From the NCBI GenBank assembly GCA_905221085.1, contig CAJNBT010000003.1:1-64000 (forward strand): a stretch of 64,000 nucleotides of DNA, read 5' to 3'. The notes below the pieces were generated by a model. That model was not told the origin of the DNA and did not search any database. It saw nothing but the letters and a program-made list of their open reading frames with translations. The stretch's first letter is position 1. Every line of letters begins with the position of its first letter. Below are positions 1 to 8,544 of the stretch, in pieces. Position numbers and translations under genes: made by a program. The stretch is from a bacterium (GTDB lineage Bacteria > Bacillota > Bacilli > Lactobacillales > Streptococcaceae).

Positions 1-15
1 CTTGACCAACGGACC
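1..15 (-). tRNA. tRNA-Glu, 5' end only
   Basis: Read on the minus strand the first 15 bases are GGTCCGTTGGTCAAG, which I recognise as the acceptor and D-arm start of streptococcal tRNA-Glu. The gene runs out of the window. A good promoter lies just upstream (41-68), which supports a real RNA gene starting here. Confidence 0.75.
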
Positions 16-40
16 AGAGTTGTTATTTTCAACTCTTACT

Positions 41-68
41 ATTATACAGCCTTTTTGTTTTTTGTCAA
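41..68 (-). promoter_or_regulatory. Promoter of the tRNA gene
   Basis: Minus strand TTGACA (63-68), 16-bp spacer, TATAAT (41-46). It sits between the end of rlmD and the tRNA and points at the tRNA. Confidence 0.7.
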
Positions 69-115
69 CTACTTTTTAAACTTTTTTTAATTTTTTTCGA
101 CTTTTTTAAATTTGA

Positions 116-1510
116 CTATTTCAGCCCAATATTAAACTCTTTAAACACAATGCTTTTTCTCTTTTTTATCAGCTTTACAACAGCTTCAGTTCGAGCGGTA
201 TGTGGGAACATATCGACCGACTGGATATAATGAAGATCATAGACTTCTACCAAACGCACCAAATCCCGTGCTAAGGTTGAAACATTGCATGAAATATAAA
301 CCATTTTTTCTGGTACATAGGTAAGAATTGTATCTAATAACTTGTCATCCAGACCTGTACGTGGTGGATCTACGATCAGAGCATCTGCTCGGTAGCCTTC
401 CTTATACCAACGAGGAATAATCTCTTCTGCCGTTCCAGCTTCATAATGGGTATTGTCAAATCCCATTCTTTTAGCATTTCGCTTGGCATCTTCAATGGCT
501 TCTGGAATAATATCCATACCTCTTAGTGTTTTAACTTTCTTTGCGAAGGCAAATCCAATCGTTCCAACTCCACAATAAGCATCAATCAAATGGTCTTCTT
601 TATTTACATCCAAGGCTTTTACCGCCTCGTTATAAAGAACTTCTGTTTGTTCAGGATTTAGTTGATAGAAAGCTCGAGGAGATAGTGAAAATTCATAATC
701 AAGTACACCTTCTTGAATACTCTCTTCTCCCCAGATAATCTCTGTCTTTTCGCCATAAATCTCACTGGTTTTAGCTGTATTTGTATTCACAGCTACTGTC
801 ACAACTTCTGGGAAATCTTTAACTAAGTCTTTTACTAGTTGGGTTAAATTAAGCTGGCGGTTTGTAACAATAATAATCTGAACCTGTCCGGTCTTCCTTG
901 CTCGTCGAACCATAATAGTACGGACACCTAGGACTTTTCTCTCGTCTGTGATTGGAATCTGGTGATAAGTAAGTAATTCTGCTAGACGATTAGCAATCAC
1001 TTGGGTTTCCTTGTCTTGTACCATGCAGTCTTTCAACTCTACTAAATAGTGAGAGTTTTGTGCATATAAGCCCGCCTTGACCTGATTTTTAAATTTTCGA
1101 GTCTGAAATTGTAACTTAGCACGGTAGTACTTTGGTTCCTGCATACCAATCGTCGGGCGGATTTCATAATTTTCATATCCTGCAGGGGCAAATTTTTTCA
1201 GCGCTTGGTGAAGTAAGTCCGTCTTGAACTCCAGTTGCTTATCATAATGCAGGTGCATAATTTGGCAGCCTCCGCACTCATTGTAAATAGTACAAGCTGG
1301 CACAACGCGGAATTTAGACTTCTTGTTGACCTTTAATAATTTCGCTTCAACAAAGTTACGTTTAATAGAAGTAATCTGACAATAGATATCTTCTCCTTTT
1401 AAAGCTCCAGGTACAAAGACTAAGGTTTTTTGATAAAAGCCGATTCCCTCACCATTAATTCCCATGCGCTTGATTTTTAATGGTATTTTTTGTTTCACTT
1501 TCAGATTCAT
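116..1510 (-). CDS. rlmD: 23S rRNA (uracil-C5)-methyltransferase, RlmD/RlmCD type
   Basis: SAM-dependent enzyme making 5-methyluridine in 23S rRNA; the pneumococcal relative RlmCD is known to modify two positions (U747 and U1939), so this may be dual-specific. The 464-residue protein has an N-terminal TRAM-like region, a cysteine cluster near residues 73-82 (C-x7-CGGC) plus a later Cys (KDCMVQ) expected to hold a 4Fe-4S cluster, the SAM motif [14 protein letters not shown], and the catalytic-Cys motif [13 protein letters not shown]. The ATG at 1510 has only a very close purine run upstream, with a TAAGAT-like -10 seven bases before it, so the mRNA may be leaderless. The satellite att site lies 12 bp upstream. 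Confidence 0.93.
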   Translation of the reverse strand: MNLKVKQKIPLKIKRMGINGEGIGFYQKTLVFVPGALKGEDIYCQITSIKRNFVEAKLLKVNKKSKFRVVPACTIYNECGGCQIMHLHYDKQLEFKTDLLHQALKKFAPAGYENYEIRPTIGMQEPKYYRAKLQFQTRKFKNQVKAGLYAQNSHYLVELKDCMVQDKETQVIANRLAELLTYHQIPITDERKVLGVRTIMVRRARKTGQVQIIIVTNRQLNLTQLVKDLVKDFPEVVTVAVNTNTAKTSEIYGEKTEIIWGEESIQEGVLDYEFSLSPRAFYQLNPEQTEVLYNEAVKALDVNKEDHLIDAYCGVGTIGFAFAKKVKTLRGMDIIPEAIEDAKRNAKRMGFDNTHYEAGTAEEIIPRWYKEGYRADALIVDPPRTGLDDKLLDTILTYVPEKMVYISCNVSTLARDLVRLVEVYDLHYIQSVDMFPHTARTEAVVKLIKKRKSIVFKEFNIGLK

Positions 1511-1522
1511 ATCCCTATCTTA

Positions 1523-1538
1523 TCACATTTTGAGTTAT
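1523..1538. repeat. attL core of the satellite
   Basis: TCACATTTTGAGTTAT, identical to 14109-14124; flanking bases differ on both sides, so the core is exactly 16 bp. It lies immediately upstream of the rlmD start. Confidence 0.85.
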
Positions 1539-1720
1539 TCCGCCACCGCCTGATTTTTATATTTCATTAGTAAGTAAAGACCTTGATATTGCTGATTTTC
1601 TTTAAAATCACATTTCCTTATATTTTCTTTAAATTCTTTAAAAGTTCCTAAAAATGTTCACAAAAAAGCCCCTCAAAGGAGCCACTATACTATATGATGA
1701 GTTCAGCAGGCAAGAAACTA

Positions 1721-1744
1721 GCACGGTCAATCGTGCTTTTTTTA
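1721..1744 (+). terminator. Terminator-like hairpin near the left end of the satellite
   Basis: Stem GCACG/CGTGC with a 6-base loop followed by an eight-T run on the plus strand. No gene precedes it on this strand, so it may insulate the element from plus-strand read-through. Confidence 0.45.
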
Positions 1745-1797
1745 TTACCTATCACCATTATACCATATATCACCAACCTATATATTCTGAAATCTAA

Positions 1798-1825
1798 AAG
1801 CCCCTAGATTCATTTCTAAGGGTTT
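1798..1825 (-). terminator. Terminator of the leftward satellite operon
   Basis: Imperfect stem (CCCTTAGA pairing with TCTAGGGG on the minus strand) followed by CTTTT, about 75 bp past the last leftward gene. A second hairpin with arms GCCCC/GGGGC lies at about 1857-1871. Confidence 0.5.
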
Positions 1826-1900
1826 CTAGTTGATTCATGGAGTTCTATATGATGAAGCCCCAAAACGGGGCATCCTAGACTCCAGTTATTCAGCTGATGG

Positions 1901-2305
1901 CTACTTATACACTTCTAGTTCTCCGTTCTGGTGGATTCTCGCAAAGTTTAAGACGGCTATCTGTTTGTATCGGTGGTAGCTAGTGGAGCTAGTACCTGCC
2001 ATCTCTACGCATTCACTCATTGTTTTCTTTCTCATGTAGCAATAATGGATAATGAAGTATTTTCTGGCTCTCTCGTTCTCTATGCTGTTGATGTCGTGGG
2101 CGAATATTTCCAATCCCTCACGGATTGCTTTTTCATGCTCGCCGCTCAAATTCCACTGATCAGGTAAGACGAGTTTCCAAGCCTCTTCATCTATCCTAAC
2201 TTGGTTTTCACTCCCTGCCATCCTCTGGAAACGTAGAAAGTAAGCCATCCGCTCTCTGACGTTCATCATCGTTTTAAACTTATCCAACTCCATTTTTAAC
2301 GACAA
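1901..2305 (-). CDS. Satellite regulator-like protein, ArpU/RinA-like
   Basis: Last gene of the leftward operon, 134 residues. The C-terminal half (ERARKYFIIHYCYMRKKTMS, then a helix-turn-helix-like stretch around SSTSYHRYKQ, residues 105-115) resembles small phage late-operon regulators of the ArpU/RinA group: an acidic helical N-terminus, then a sigma-like HTH recognising 'same-spot' DNA. I infer a role in controlling late or helper-phage genes. Start: TTG at 2305 has AGGAG eight bases upstream; an in-frame ATG at 2293 is the alternative. Assignment to a named family is uncertain. Confidence 0.6.
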   Translation of the reverse strand: MSLKMELDKFKTMMNVRERMAYFLRFQRMAGSENQVRIDEEAWKLVLPDQWNLSGEHEKAIREGLEIFAHDINSIENERARKYFIIHYCYMRKKTMSECVEMAGTSSTSYHRYKQIAVLNFARIHQNGELEVYK

Positions 2306-2329
2306 CCTTTCTACTCCTGTATCTTATGC

Positions 2330-3148
2330 CTAGCTTAATCTTCTTCTAGGATTCCCAAACTTGGCAATCCTTTCATCTCGTTTTCTTTTACGTTCTTCAG
2401 CAGACTCTATACCTATCTGTTTTCGACGCTCCACATCTTCTTGATTGATATTACTCCATTTTCTGGTGTGTACATTCTGCCGTCTACCATCTTGCGGATA
2501 ATATTCAACGGTACACCTACAATTACTATGACGTCTATAAATATCATGGGGAACTGAAGGATATTTATAACTGCCTTCCAGTTCTTGACACCACTTACAA
2601 CACTTCCCAGCCGTTCGCCTAGTAATTTTAGGGCTAAGTCCTGCTTTATACTGAAATACCACGTTTTTTTGAATCGTATCATCTACAATACTTTGGGTAA
2701 AATTAACGATCGTTTCACCCACCAACCATTTTACAGCACCAAAATCATCTTCACTAGCTAAACGATTTACTAAACCGTCAATCCTATCTTGATTCAACTC
2801 AGGAACTTGAGCAGGAATACGAAGTCTAGCCCTAAGGTTTAAATCTTCTTGTACCTTTTCAGTATAATCACTTACAAGGTCATAGTTTCGACCTAAAACA
2901 TCTTCCAGCAATCGTTTAGCGATATTATAGTACATCTTACCATCTGGTAGGCTTTCATTACTTAAGTAAGTTCCTAAAACCTTTGAGAGTATTTCACCAA
3001 TTTCTATGGCATATTGATTAGCGTCCAGATAATTAGCTTTATTCTCTTCTAACTTTTCTAGCAACTCTTCCAGAATCTCACTATCTAGCCTAGCCTTTTC
3101 AAATTCTGCCTTGATTTTCTGGAGTAGACTTGGGAATATATCTTCCAT
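2330..3148 (-). CDS. Phage head-morphogenesis-like (MuF/SPP1 gp7-type C-terminus) protein
   Basis: 272 residues, helical and acidic at the N-terminus. The C-terminus carries the pattern typical of minor head proteins: RTAGKCCKWCQELEG near residues 178-192, then HDIYRRHSNCRCTVEY around 201-216, a Cys/His cluster close to the phage Mu gpF / SPP1 gp7 tail signature. In phages such proteins enter the procapsid with the portal. Here it is the only structural-type gene, so it may act on the helper phage's capsid assembly. Its ATG overlaps the stop of the preceding zinc-finger gene (TAATG), so the two are translationally coupled. Confidence 0.65.
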   Translation of the reverse strand: MEDIFPSLLQKIKAEFEKARLDSEILEELLEKLEENKANYLDANQYAIEIGEILSKVLGTYLSNESLPDGKMYYNIAKRLLEDVLGRNYDLVSDYTEKVQEDLNLRARLRIPAQVPELNQDRIDGLVNRLASEDDFGAVKWLVGETIVNFTQSIVDDTIQKNVVFQYKAGLSPKITRRTAGKCCKWCQELEGSYKYPSVPHDIYRRHSNCRCTVEYYPQDGRRQNVHTRKWSNINQEDVERRKQIGIESAEERKRKRDERIAKFGNPRRRLS

Positions 3149-3402
3149 TATTTTTCATCTCCTTCCAGTAAACCGCCTTTTTCATTTTGGCGCTCTTTCT
3201 GACGTCTATAGTATCGTTTCTTTTGGGTCAATATCTTGTCCTTTTTCTTTTGGTAACGCTCTGCGTCTTTCTTTTTATTACATAGCTTACAAACTTTTGA
3301 GAAGCCCTTCTTATCCGAATGCTTCCTATAAAAGTTTTCGCTAGATAATTCTTTGGTCTCGTGACACTTAGAGCATTTTCTAGTTACAGTAGTTTCATTC
3401 AA
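3148..3402 (-). CDS. Small Cys-rich zinc-binding phage protein
   Basis: 84 residues. Two CxxC pairs (KCSKCHETK near 10-15 and VCKLCNKKK near 37-44) about 26 residues apart form a likely zinc ribbon, followed by a very basic lysine/arginine tail. This N-terminal pattern is common in phage HNH-type proteins, but no HNH catalytic motif is visible. Likely nucleic-acid binding. Start is TTG at 3402 with AAGGAG upstream; an ATG one base off is out of frame. Confidence 0.65.
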   Translation of the reverse strand: MNETTVTRKCSKCHETKELSSENFYRKHSDKKGFSKVCKLCNKKKDAERYQKKKDKILTQKKRYYRRQKERQNEKGGLLEGDEK

Positions 3403-3476
3403 TCCTATCTACTCCTTTTTACCTTTCTCGCTCGCGAGAAAATATGTACAGTGATGGCGTGTAGTCCGGGAGCTCC

Positions 3477-3499
3477 GAGGGGGAGGGGGATATCCCCCC
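3477..3499. repeat. G-run and palindrome in an operon gap
   Basis: GAGG followed by two G5 runs and then a GGGGGATATCCCCC palindrome, in a very AT-rich setting. No gene covers bases 3403-3604 and apart from this I see nothing coding there. Confidence 0.4.
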
Positions 3500-3604
3500 A
3501 TCTTCTCCCTGGTTGCTTCAGGCTCTTTCACAAAAAATATTTTTTCCGATTCACTTTATTAAAAAATTTTTTTAAAATATTTTCTAATTACTTTTATAGA
3601 ATCT

Positions 3605-3949
3605 TTAAGATAAACCTTTCAGCATTTCGCTCATCGCTTTGTTGAGTTTTTGCTGGTGTTCATCAGGCATTGATAGGCGCTGACTAACTTCTCTATCAAT
3701 CTCCTTGCGCTTCTCTTCCGTCAAGCGTTCAATCTCTTGCTGGTGCTTTCTTTCCTTCTTTTCTTTTAATAGTTCACCAGAACGATCTATGATAGCTTGC
3801 CACTTGGCGTCTCTTGCTAAACATTCTTGTCTATGTCGCTCCATCGCGTCAACTGCTTGTTTAGTTTTCTCTTCATAAATCTCAGCAGACTTTTCCGCTA
3901 AATACTTCCCGTATTCGTTTAAATCAAATTTACCAGTAGGTAGGGTCAT
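3605..3949 (-). CDS. Hypothetical coiled-coil satellite protein
   Basis: 114 residues, almost entirely charged helix (for example KTKQAVDAMERHRQECLARD in the middle and KKERKHQQEIERLTEEKRKE towards the end). No catalytic motif. The composition resembles phage scaffolding proteins or small capsid-redirecting proteins of satellites, but this rests only on composition and position between the two presumed capsid-stage genes. Not recognised. Confidence 0.6.
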   Translation of the reverse strand: MTLPTGKFDLNEYGKYLAEKSAEIYEEKTKQAVDAMERHRQECLARDAKWQAIIDRSGELLKEKKERKHQQEIERLTEEKRKEIDREVSQRLSMPDEHQQKLNKAMSEMLKGLS

Positions 3950-3980
3950 TCTATATACCTCATCTTTCTATTTGTTAGTA

Positions 3981-4007
3981 GGGGGGATAGCTGAAGGGGG
4001 GAGGGGG
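3981..4007. repeat. G-run cluster, possible G-quadruplex
   Basis: Plus-strand G6, G6 and G5 runs separated by short linkers, in the 68-bp gap between two leftward genes. Four GGG tracts could fold into a quadruplex. Similar runs occur at 3477-3489 and 5015-5023. Confidence 0.4.
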
Positions 4008-4017
4008 TATTTTAATT

Positions 4018-4596
4018 TTATTCCCTTTTGAAATTCTCAGCCATTTCATTCAATCTATATCTATAGCCATACAATGCATCTCTTGGTTCATAGGATAAAC
4101 CAGAATAGAACCCACTAAGCCAAGAACCGTTTTTCCCTTTCTTATACTCCTCATTATTTTTAGAGATATCCTTTTCAAGTTTTTTGAGTATACTATCAAC
4201 ATACTCTACTTCTTTCATAGATTCATCTCCAAGTTTTATAATCTCCATCACTTTCTTTCTAGCTGGTACATAGAAAGTTTTTTGTTGTTCATCGGCCAAT
4301 TTATAGACTTCTGCAACCATCGCATGGTATTCATCATAAGTGATCATAGGATTTTCAGATAACTCTTTCAAACGTTCCTCATGAAATTCTTTTGTACGTT
4401 CTGCCGTCCATAGGTCACCTTTTGCTTCAACGTATTTTTCTGAGTTGATTTCTTTTTGAGCCTGTACCAGTTTGGCTTGAGCATCTGAAATAGCTTGGTT
4501 TGCTTTAACCAGTTCCGCCTCAGTCATCTCAATAGCTTTCTTATTCTGTTCAATCAGTTTGTCAATTTTAGTTTCAATAGTTTGTAATGTTTCCAT
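4018..4596 (-). CDS. Hypothetical coiled-coil satellite protein
   Basis: 192 residues. Residues 1-85 form a long predicted coiled coil (AELVKANQAISDAQAKLVQA). The C-terminal third is aromatic and Gly-rich (SWLSGFYSGLSYEP). No transmembrane segment or catalytic motif. ATG at 4596 has GAGGA about ten bases upstream. It may be a structural or scaffold-type protein; I do not recognise the family. Confidence 0.6.
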   Translation of the reverse strand: METLQTIETKIDKLIEQNKKAIEMTEAELVKANQAISDAQAKLVQAQKEINSEKYVEAKGDLWTAERTKEFHEERLKELSENPMITYDEYHAMVAEVYKLADEQQKTFYVPARKKVMEIIKLGDESMKEVEYVDSILKKLEKDISKNNEEYKKGKNGSWLSGFYSGLSYEPRDALYGYRYRLNEMAENFKRE

Positions 4597-4698
4597 GTTC
4601 TTTTATTCCTCATTTCTTTTGATTCTTTTGATCGTGCTTATTGGTTTCAACTCTCTACTGGGTCTTTATTCCTCATTACTTCCTCTTTCTCAAAACAA

Positions 4699-4746
4699 AA
4701 AGAGACGCAACAAAAAAGCTACTTAGCTTTAATGTTACGCCTCTAG
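4699..4746 (-). terminator. Strong terminator within the satellite
   Basis: Long minus-strand stem GAGGCGTAAC ... GTTGCGTCTC with an inner AAGCTA/TAGCTT stem, followed by TTTTTG, just downstream of the small gene ending at 4759. It would separate the replication module from the late genes to the left. Confidence 0.65.
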
Positions 4747-4758
4747 TTGTCTAGTCAG

Positions 4759-4923
4759 CTATCTTTCTTTAATTGTTGTTTCAATCTGGACAATGTTGCC
4801 ATCTTGACTAGTAAATACCACGCTTCCGAAGTCTGGTATTTTCTTCATCTCTATTATACCATTTTTGTTAAAGATAATAAAGTTATCCTGTAAAAATGGA
4901 GTGTAGTCTTTGGTTGGATTCAT
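4759..4923 (-). CDS. Small hypothetical satellite protein
   Basis: 54 residues from the ATG at 4923, chosen because GAGAGG lies eight bases upstream; a longer frame back to 4962 lacks such a site. The product is mixed beta/alpha (FIIFNKNGIIEMKKIPDFGS) with no membrane segment. It is followed directly by a strong terminator, so it closes the early transcript. Function unknown. Confidence 0.55.
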   Translation of the reverse strand: MNPTKDYTPFLQDNFIIFNKNGIIEMKKIPDFGSVVFTSQDGNIVQIETTIKER

Positions 4924-5154
4924 CTGTTTTTCCTCTCTTTTTTGGTGCCATATATTTAACATATCTTCTATTCTGTTAAATTTAAGCGACCTCCCTTCTC
5001 GCCTTGTCTATCAAGGGGGGAGGGCTATTTTTGTGATTTCCTATTTACATTTTCTCATTATGTAAAATACAAGTATGATTTCTGTCTTAAAAGTTACTCA
5101 TTTAAGCTACTATTTCCATTCCTATTTAGATCTCCTACTCATGATTCCAAAAAG

Positions 5155-5467
5155 TGTAGTCATTTTGGGATATCTAGTGACTACGCTCTAAGCCTTACAG
5201 TCCCAAGGCTTTTCGCCTTGCGTAGTCATGTAGTCACCTTGCTCCCAAAAAAATAAACAATAAACGCCTTTTATCTTTTATCTTCATATACTCTTTAATA
5301 AATAGAAAATAACTACATTTTTATATAAAAGTCAATAATATCAAGGGTTTAGGGGTGTAGTCAGTAAAATAGTAAAAACAACACTTTTTTCTAACCCCTT
5401 ATGTATCAAGGGTTTTCTTCCTATTTAAAATGTAGTCACTTTTTAAAAATAAACTACACTGACTACA
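5155..5467. other. Iteron array, probable satellite replication origin
   Basis: Seven copies of the octamer (T/C)GTAGTCA in 313 bp: 5155-5162, 5221-5228, 5229-5236 (head to tail with the previous copy), 5356-5363 and 5431-5438 on the plus strand, and 5178-5185 and 5460-5467 inverted. Two copies of ATCAAGGGTTT (from about 5340 and 5406) and a small hairpin (about 5204-5220) lie among them. The last iteron overlaps the stop of the VapE gene. Satellite islands typically place an iteron origin beside their helicase/primase, so this is the best origin candidate. The stretch is otherwise non-coding. Confidence 0.7.
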
Positions 5468-6914
5468 TTTTTTTAACGTAGGCTGGTTTAATACTTTTAC
5501 CAAATCTTGTTGATCGCCTATGTTCCCAGCCGTCTCGGTTTTGCATATACTTTTTAACCTTAGCCTTATCCTTTGGCGGTACTTTGTCCGTCAAATACAC
5601 CTCTTGAAAAAATAGGTTAATGGTCATCTTGTCCCTATCTACCAGTTCGCCATAAGTGTCCGTGTCCAGTTCAACCGTTCCACCCCTGTTATTTCTATAG
5701 TATCCCTCGTTCATCATATCATAGATATAATAGCAACGCGTCCTGTCGGTCATCGGGAACTGATACATTCTTTTTGGGTAAGGAGTACCTAAATAGCGCT
5801 CCACATCCTCAAGGATTTCATCAACAAACTTGTAACGGCTTCTAACCTCATTTACTAGCTTTTCCTGCTCGTCTGTCAAGTTCAACACTTGGTTAGCTCT
5901 CCAAGCCGTCACCATCGCGCCCCAAAAGGCTCTACGGTCTTTTTCCGTCCACTTCCTGCCCTTATAGGCGTTGTCCTTGTGGACTTCTGCAACCAGAAAG
6001 CGCCTTTCTCCTGTCAAGTCGTTCAAATAATCATGGTCATTAGTTGCCCTCACAATAATAAAACTTTTAGGGAGTCGCCTATCACTGGAGGCGTAAGGCG
6101 GTCTAAACTCTAGCTTGGTTTCTGTGATGAATTTCTTCAATTCTGAAAAACTAGCCTTTTTACTGGCCACCATCTCATCATCAAAGACACACCAGTTTCT
6201 CACCATTCTGACCTTGTCGTCTTTGTCTGTGAATGTCTCAACAGTTGTAAAATACTTGTGAGTAAACAGCCCCTCAAAAAATTGGGTCTTTCCTACTCCC
6301 TGCCTTCCAGTCAAGTCCAGCACAAAGTCAAACTTAACAGTAGGGTCAAACACCTTGGCAACCGCTCCACGGAAAAACAAGTCCATGATAATACGGTTAT
6401 ATTCGTCATCCTTGATATTGAGATAATTCCTTAAAATATCAAAGGAATCACGCTGATTCACCAACTCTTTATACTCGCTTTCGCAAGATTCCAGATAGTC
6501 TTTTAAGGGATTGTAGCTGTGTTCTCCAGCCACCACTTCCAAGATATCAGCGATATCCCCTTTTTTATAATCCATCTTATACTTGGTAGCAATATAAGCC
6601 CTAATCTCTCTGATAATCAGGTCATCGATTGTACCGCTCAAGGTTCTACCGTTTAGCTTCATTGGTCTAGTCACGTCAATTTCATATGTAAAAGTGTTGT
6701 ACTGTATCGCCCCTTTTAGCTTACTATCCCCACTCAAAATCTTCTTGAGATTGTCCAAGTTGACTGCAAAGCCATCCCCTCTTGCTTTTTTGGTTAAGTT
6801 CAGGCTATTGTGTTCCTCGTCGGTCTCCCTTGCTTGGGTCAAGTCCACCACGGTAGGCGGTATTTGTTGCTGATTCTCTTCGATGATTTTACTTACAATT
6901 TCTTCACTATTCAA
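5463..6914 (-). CDS. VapE-type superfamily 3-like replication helicase
   Basis: 483 residues. Walker A GRQGVGKTQFFEGL (about 204-217), Walker B-like WCVFDDEM (about 242-249), and a sensor-like RATNDHDYL, the signature of virulence-associated E/D5-like ATPases used by phages and satellites to start replication. The polar N-terminus (1-130) lacks a recognisable primase catalytic centre, so priming may come from the host or from the upstream protein. Start is TTG at 6914 with a strong AAGGAGG. It overlaps the upstream gene by 8 bp and abuts the iteron array. Confidence 0.85.
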   Translation of the reverse strand: MNSEEIVSKIIEENQQQIPPTVVDLTQARETDEEHNSLNLTKKARGDGFAVNLDNLKKILSGDSKLKGAIQYNTFTYEIDVTRPMKLNGRTLSGTIDDLIIREIRAYIATKYKMDYKKGDIADILEVVAGEHSYNPLKDYLESCESEYKELVNQRDSFDILRNYLNIKDDEYNRIIMDLFFRGAVAKVFDPTVKFDFVLDLTGRQGVGKTQFFEGLFTHKYFTTVETFTDKDDKVRMVRNWCVFDDEMVASKKASFSELKKFITETKLEFRPPYASSDRRLPKSFIIVRATNDHDYLNDLTGERRFLVAEVHKDNAYKGRKWTEKDRRAFWGAMVTAWRANQVLNLTDEQEKLVNEVRSRYKFVDEILEDVERYLGTPYPKRMYQFPMTDRTRCYYIYDMMNEGYYRNNRGGTVELDTDTYGELVDRDKMTINLFFQEVYLTDKVPPKDKAKVKKYMQNRDGWEHRRSTRFGKSIKPAYVKKM

Positions 6915-7422
6915 AAGCCACCTCCTTATAGAATTTTGTCGCTACTTCTAGGAAATAGATGGCCAGGTCTTTCCGTTTGACGATTGCTGAAAATAGGTCT
7001 ACCAACTGACTAAAACTGTAGCCATTGACAAATAGCAAGCGGACAAAAAGTGAAGTCTCATATCTGGTATAAATGCCATTACAAATCAGGTCAAAAACCC
7101 AGCCTTTTAACTCCACTCCAAGCCCCTGCCGTTGCTCTGCCAATTTGTTTACCTCTAATTCTTTCAGAATCGTCAGTAAGTCAGGACTGGCCAAAGCTAT
7201 CTCCAAGTCTCTAATTAATTCCCAGCCCTCTACTTGCTCGCTTTCGTCTTTGACAGCCACATACAAACCTTTATAGTGGAAATCCGTCAACGTCTCGCCT
7301 ATCGGTTCAAAGTAGATGAATTTGAAGTGTTTCCCATTCTTCCAAGCTTGGGTAGGGGTAGACTTGAGAAAGCCAAACAAGGCCAATTTGTCACTAGACA
7401 AGATCAACTCTATCACTCTCAT
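6907..7422 (-). CDS. Hypothetical replication-module protein
   Basis: 171 residues, no recognised motif. It overlaps the HTH gene upstream by 4 bp (ATGA) and the VapE helicase downstream by 8 bp, so the three are translated as a coupled set and probably act together at the iteron origin. The sequence is mixed alpha/beta (AWKNGKHFKFIYFEPIG near 26-42). It could be a primase-associated or loader protein; that is inference from position. Confidence 0.65.
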   Translation of the reverse strand: MRVIELILSSDKLALFGFLKSTPTQAWKNGKHFKFIYFEPIGETLTDFHYKGLYVAVKDESEQVEGWELIRDLEIALASPDLLTILKELEVNKLAEQRQGLGVELKGWVFDLICNGIYTRYETSLFVRLLFVNGYSFSQLVDLFSAIVKRKDLAIYFLEVATKFYKEVAFE

Positions 7423-7682
7423 TCTCCCACCCCCATAAACTTACGGATCTCGTCCACCTTATAATAAACTTTTCTGCTATCGTCTCCTGGAGGCTGATAA
7501 CGCTTCAAGCCCATTCTTTCCCATTTTTGTAAGGTCAGGTATTTTATATCTAACTCTTCCTGTACTCGTTTTGCGGAAATCAGTCCAATAATTCGGGGAG
7601 GTATTTTCTCATGGCTTTTCAGGTAACGTTCTAAGGCTTCTAATATTTTTATTTGAAGTTCTTCAATCATCCTTTCAAACAT
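7419..7682 (-). CDS. Small HTH (MerR/excisionase-like) DNA-binding protein
   Basis: 87 residues from the ATG at 7682, chosen because GGAGGTGACG precedes it. The C-terminal half, SAKRVQEELDIKYLTLQKW then RYQPPGDDSRKVYYKVDEIR, has the HTH-plus-wing pattern of MerR-like/excisionase proteins (helix-turn-helix, then a wing and a helix that recognises a target). It could be the origin-binding initiator for the nearby iterons, or an Alp/Xis-type regulator. Confidence 0.7.
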   Translation of the reverse strand: MFERMIEELQIKILEALERYLKSHEKIPPRIIGLISAKRVQEELDIKYLTLQKWERMGLKRYQPPGDDSRKVYYKVDEIRKFMGVGE

Positions 7683-7686
7683 ATCG

Positions 7687-7908
7687 TCACCTCCACGGTT
7701 TAACCCCTGCAAGCTGGATATATCGCCCATAACAAGGGTTTAAATCCTCTTTAGGTGTTACATCGCTATTACATTGTAACGCTAGTTTATTTTCTCGCTC
7801 CGTTTGAGCGCACTTTTTGCGGTCTCGATGATTTAGATATATGAGAAAGCCAATCAAAATCACGGCAAAAATAAGCGCCTGTGTATTGCTTATATCTAGT
7901 TCGTTCAT
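7687..7908 (-). CDS. Small single-pass membrane protein of the satellite
   Basis: 73 residues. One clear transmembrane helix (ALIFAVILIGFLIYL, about residues 11-25) followed by a basic stop-transfer (NHRDRKK) and a polar cytoplasmic tail with two Cys. The start overlaps the stop of the preceding gene (ATGA at 7905-7908). Too small and in the wrong context to call a holin; function unknown. Confidence 0.6.
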   Translation of the reverse strand: MNELDISNTQALIFAVILIGFLIYLNHRDRKKCAQTERENKLALQCNSDVTPKEDLNPCYGRYIQLAGVKPWR

Positions 7909-8336
7909 TTTAAAAGCCCTCTTTTTTGTAAATCAGACGCTACTAAACTACGTAAATACGTCCAAGTTGAAGCAGTCTCATGAATAATACCATTACTTAA
8001 CTTGTTTTCGCTTATTACTTGATTTAAGTAATTGAATAGTAACCAGTCAGGTTTTTTATTGTACATTTCTGCACACTCATCATCATATTTTTTTAATTCT
8101 CCCAGTAAGTTCTCAACATTCTTATTATAAAATTCTTCATGACTAGCTTCCTGCATCTTGTACGCTTCAGATAATTTATAAAAACTTATCCATAGATCAG
8201 TAATTACTGAATTACAATCCTCAACAATTTCCATTGCGCCAATATGATTCTTAGAATTATGCCACTCTGATAAAATATCTAGCTTTTCCCCTACAAGTAC
8301 CAACTCTTTTTCAAATTCGTTAAAATAATCATTCAT
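7905..8336 (-). CDS. Hypothetical satellite protein
   Basis: 143 residues, acidic, predicted all-helical (KELVLVGEKLDILSEWHNSK near the start; SASTWTYLRSLVASDL-like segment near the end). No motif recognised. Translationally coupled to the membrane protein downstream. Codon use is AT-rich compared with neighbouring satellite genes. Function unknown. Confidence 0.55.
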   Translation of the reverse strand: MNDYFNEFEKELVLVGEKLDILSEWHNSKNHIGAMEIVEDCNSVITDLWISFYKLSEAYKMQEASHEEFYNKNVENLLGELKKYDDECAEMYNKKPDWLLFNYLNQVISENKLSNGIIHETASTWTYLRSLVASDLQKRGLLK

Positions 8337-8544
8337 ATCTTTACCTTTTTCTTTTGGTTTTCCTGTTTCCTATACACGATTAGTACCACTCCAAACGCTG
8401 GGCGATTGCCCCTAGTTGGCGGACGCATGTAGTGATGTTTCGTGGGTAAATACCCACATTTCCGCTAAACAAGTGCTTAGAATCGCCGTGTCAGCACTCG
8501 TTTTTCAAAACCTTTTCTAATTGCTTGCCTGCACTTCGGTTTTC
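8337..8544. other. 208-bp non-coding, structured gap
   Basis: Contains a near-perfect palindrome GTGGGTA-AA-TACCCAC (8442-8457), an AGTGCT/AGCACT inverted repeat (8472-8497), and a 28-bp sequence (8505-8532) repeated exactly upstream of the integrase. No coding frame is visible. Confidence 0.45.
8505..8532. repeat. 28-bp direct repeat, copy 1
   Basis: Perfectly identical to 12829-12856; starts TCAAAACC and ends TGCCTGC. Flanking bases differ. Confidence 0.8.
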
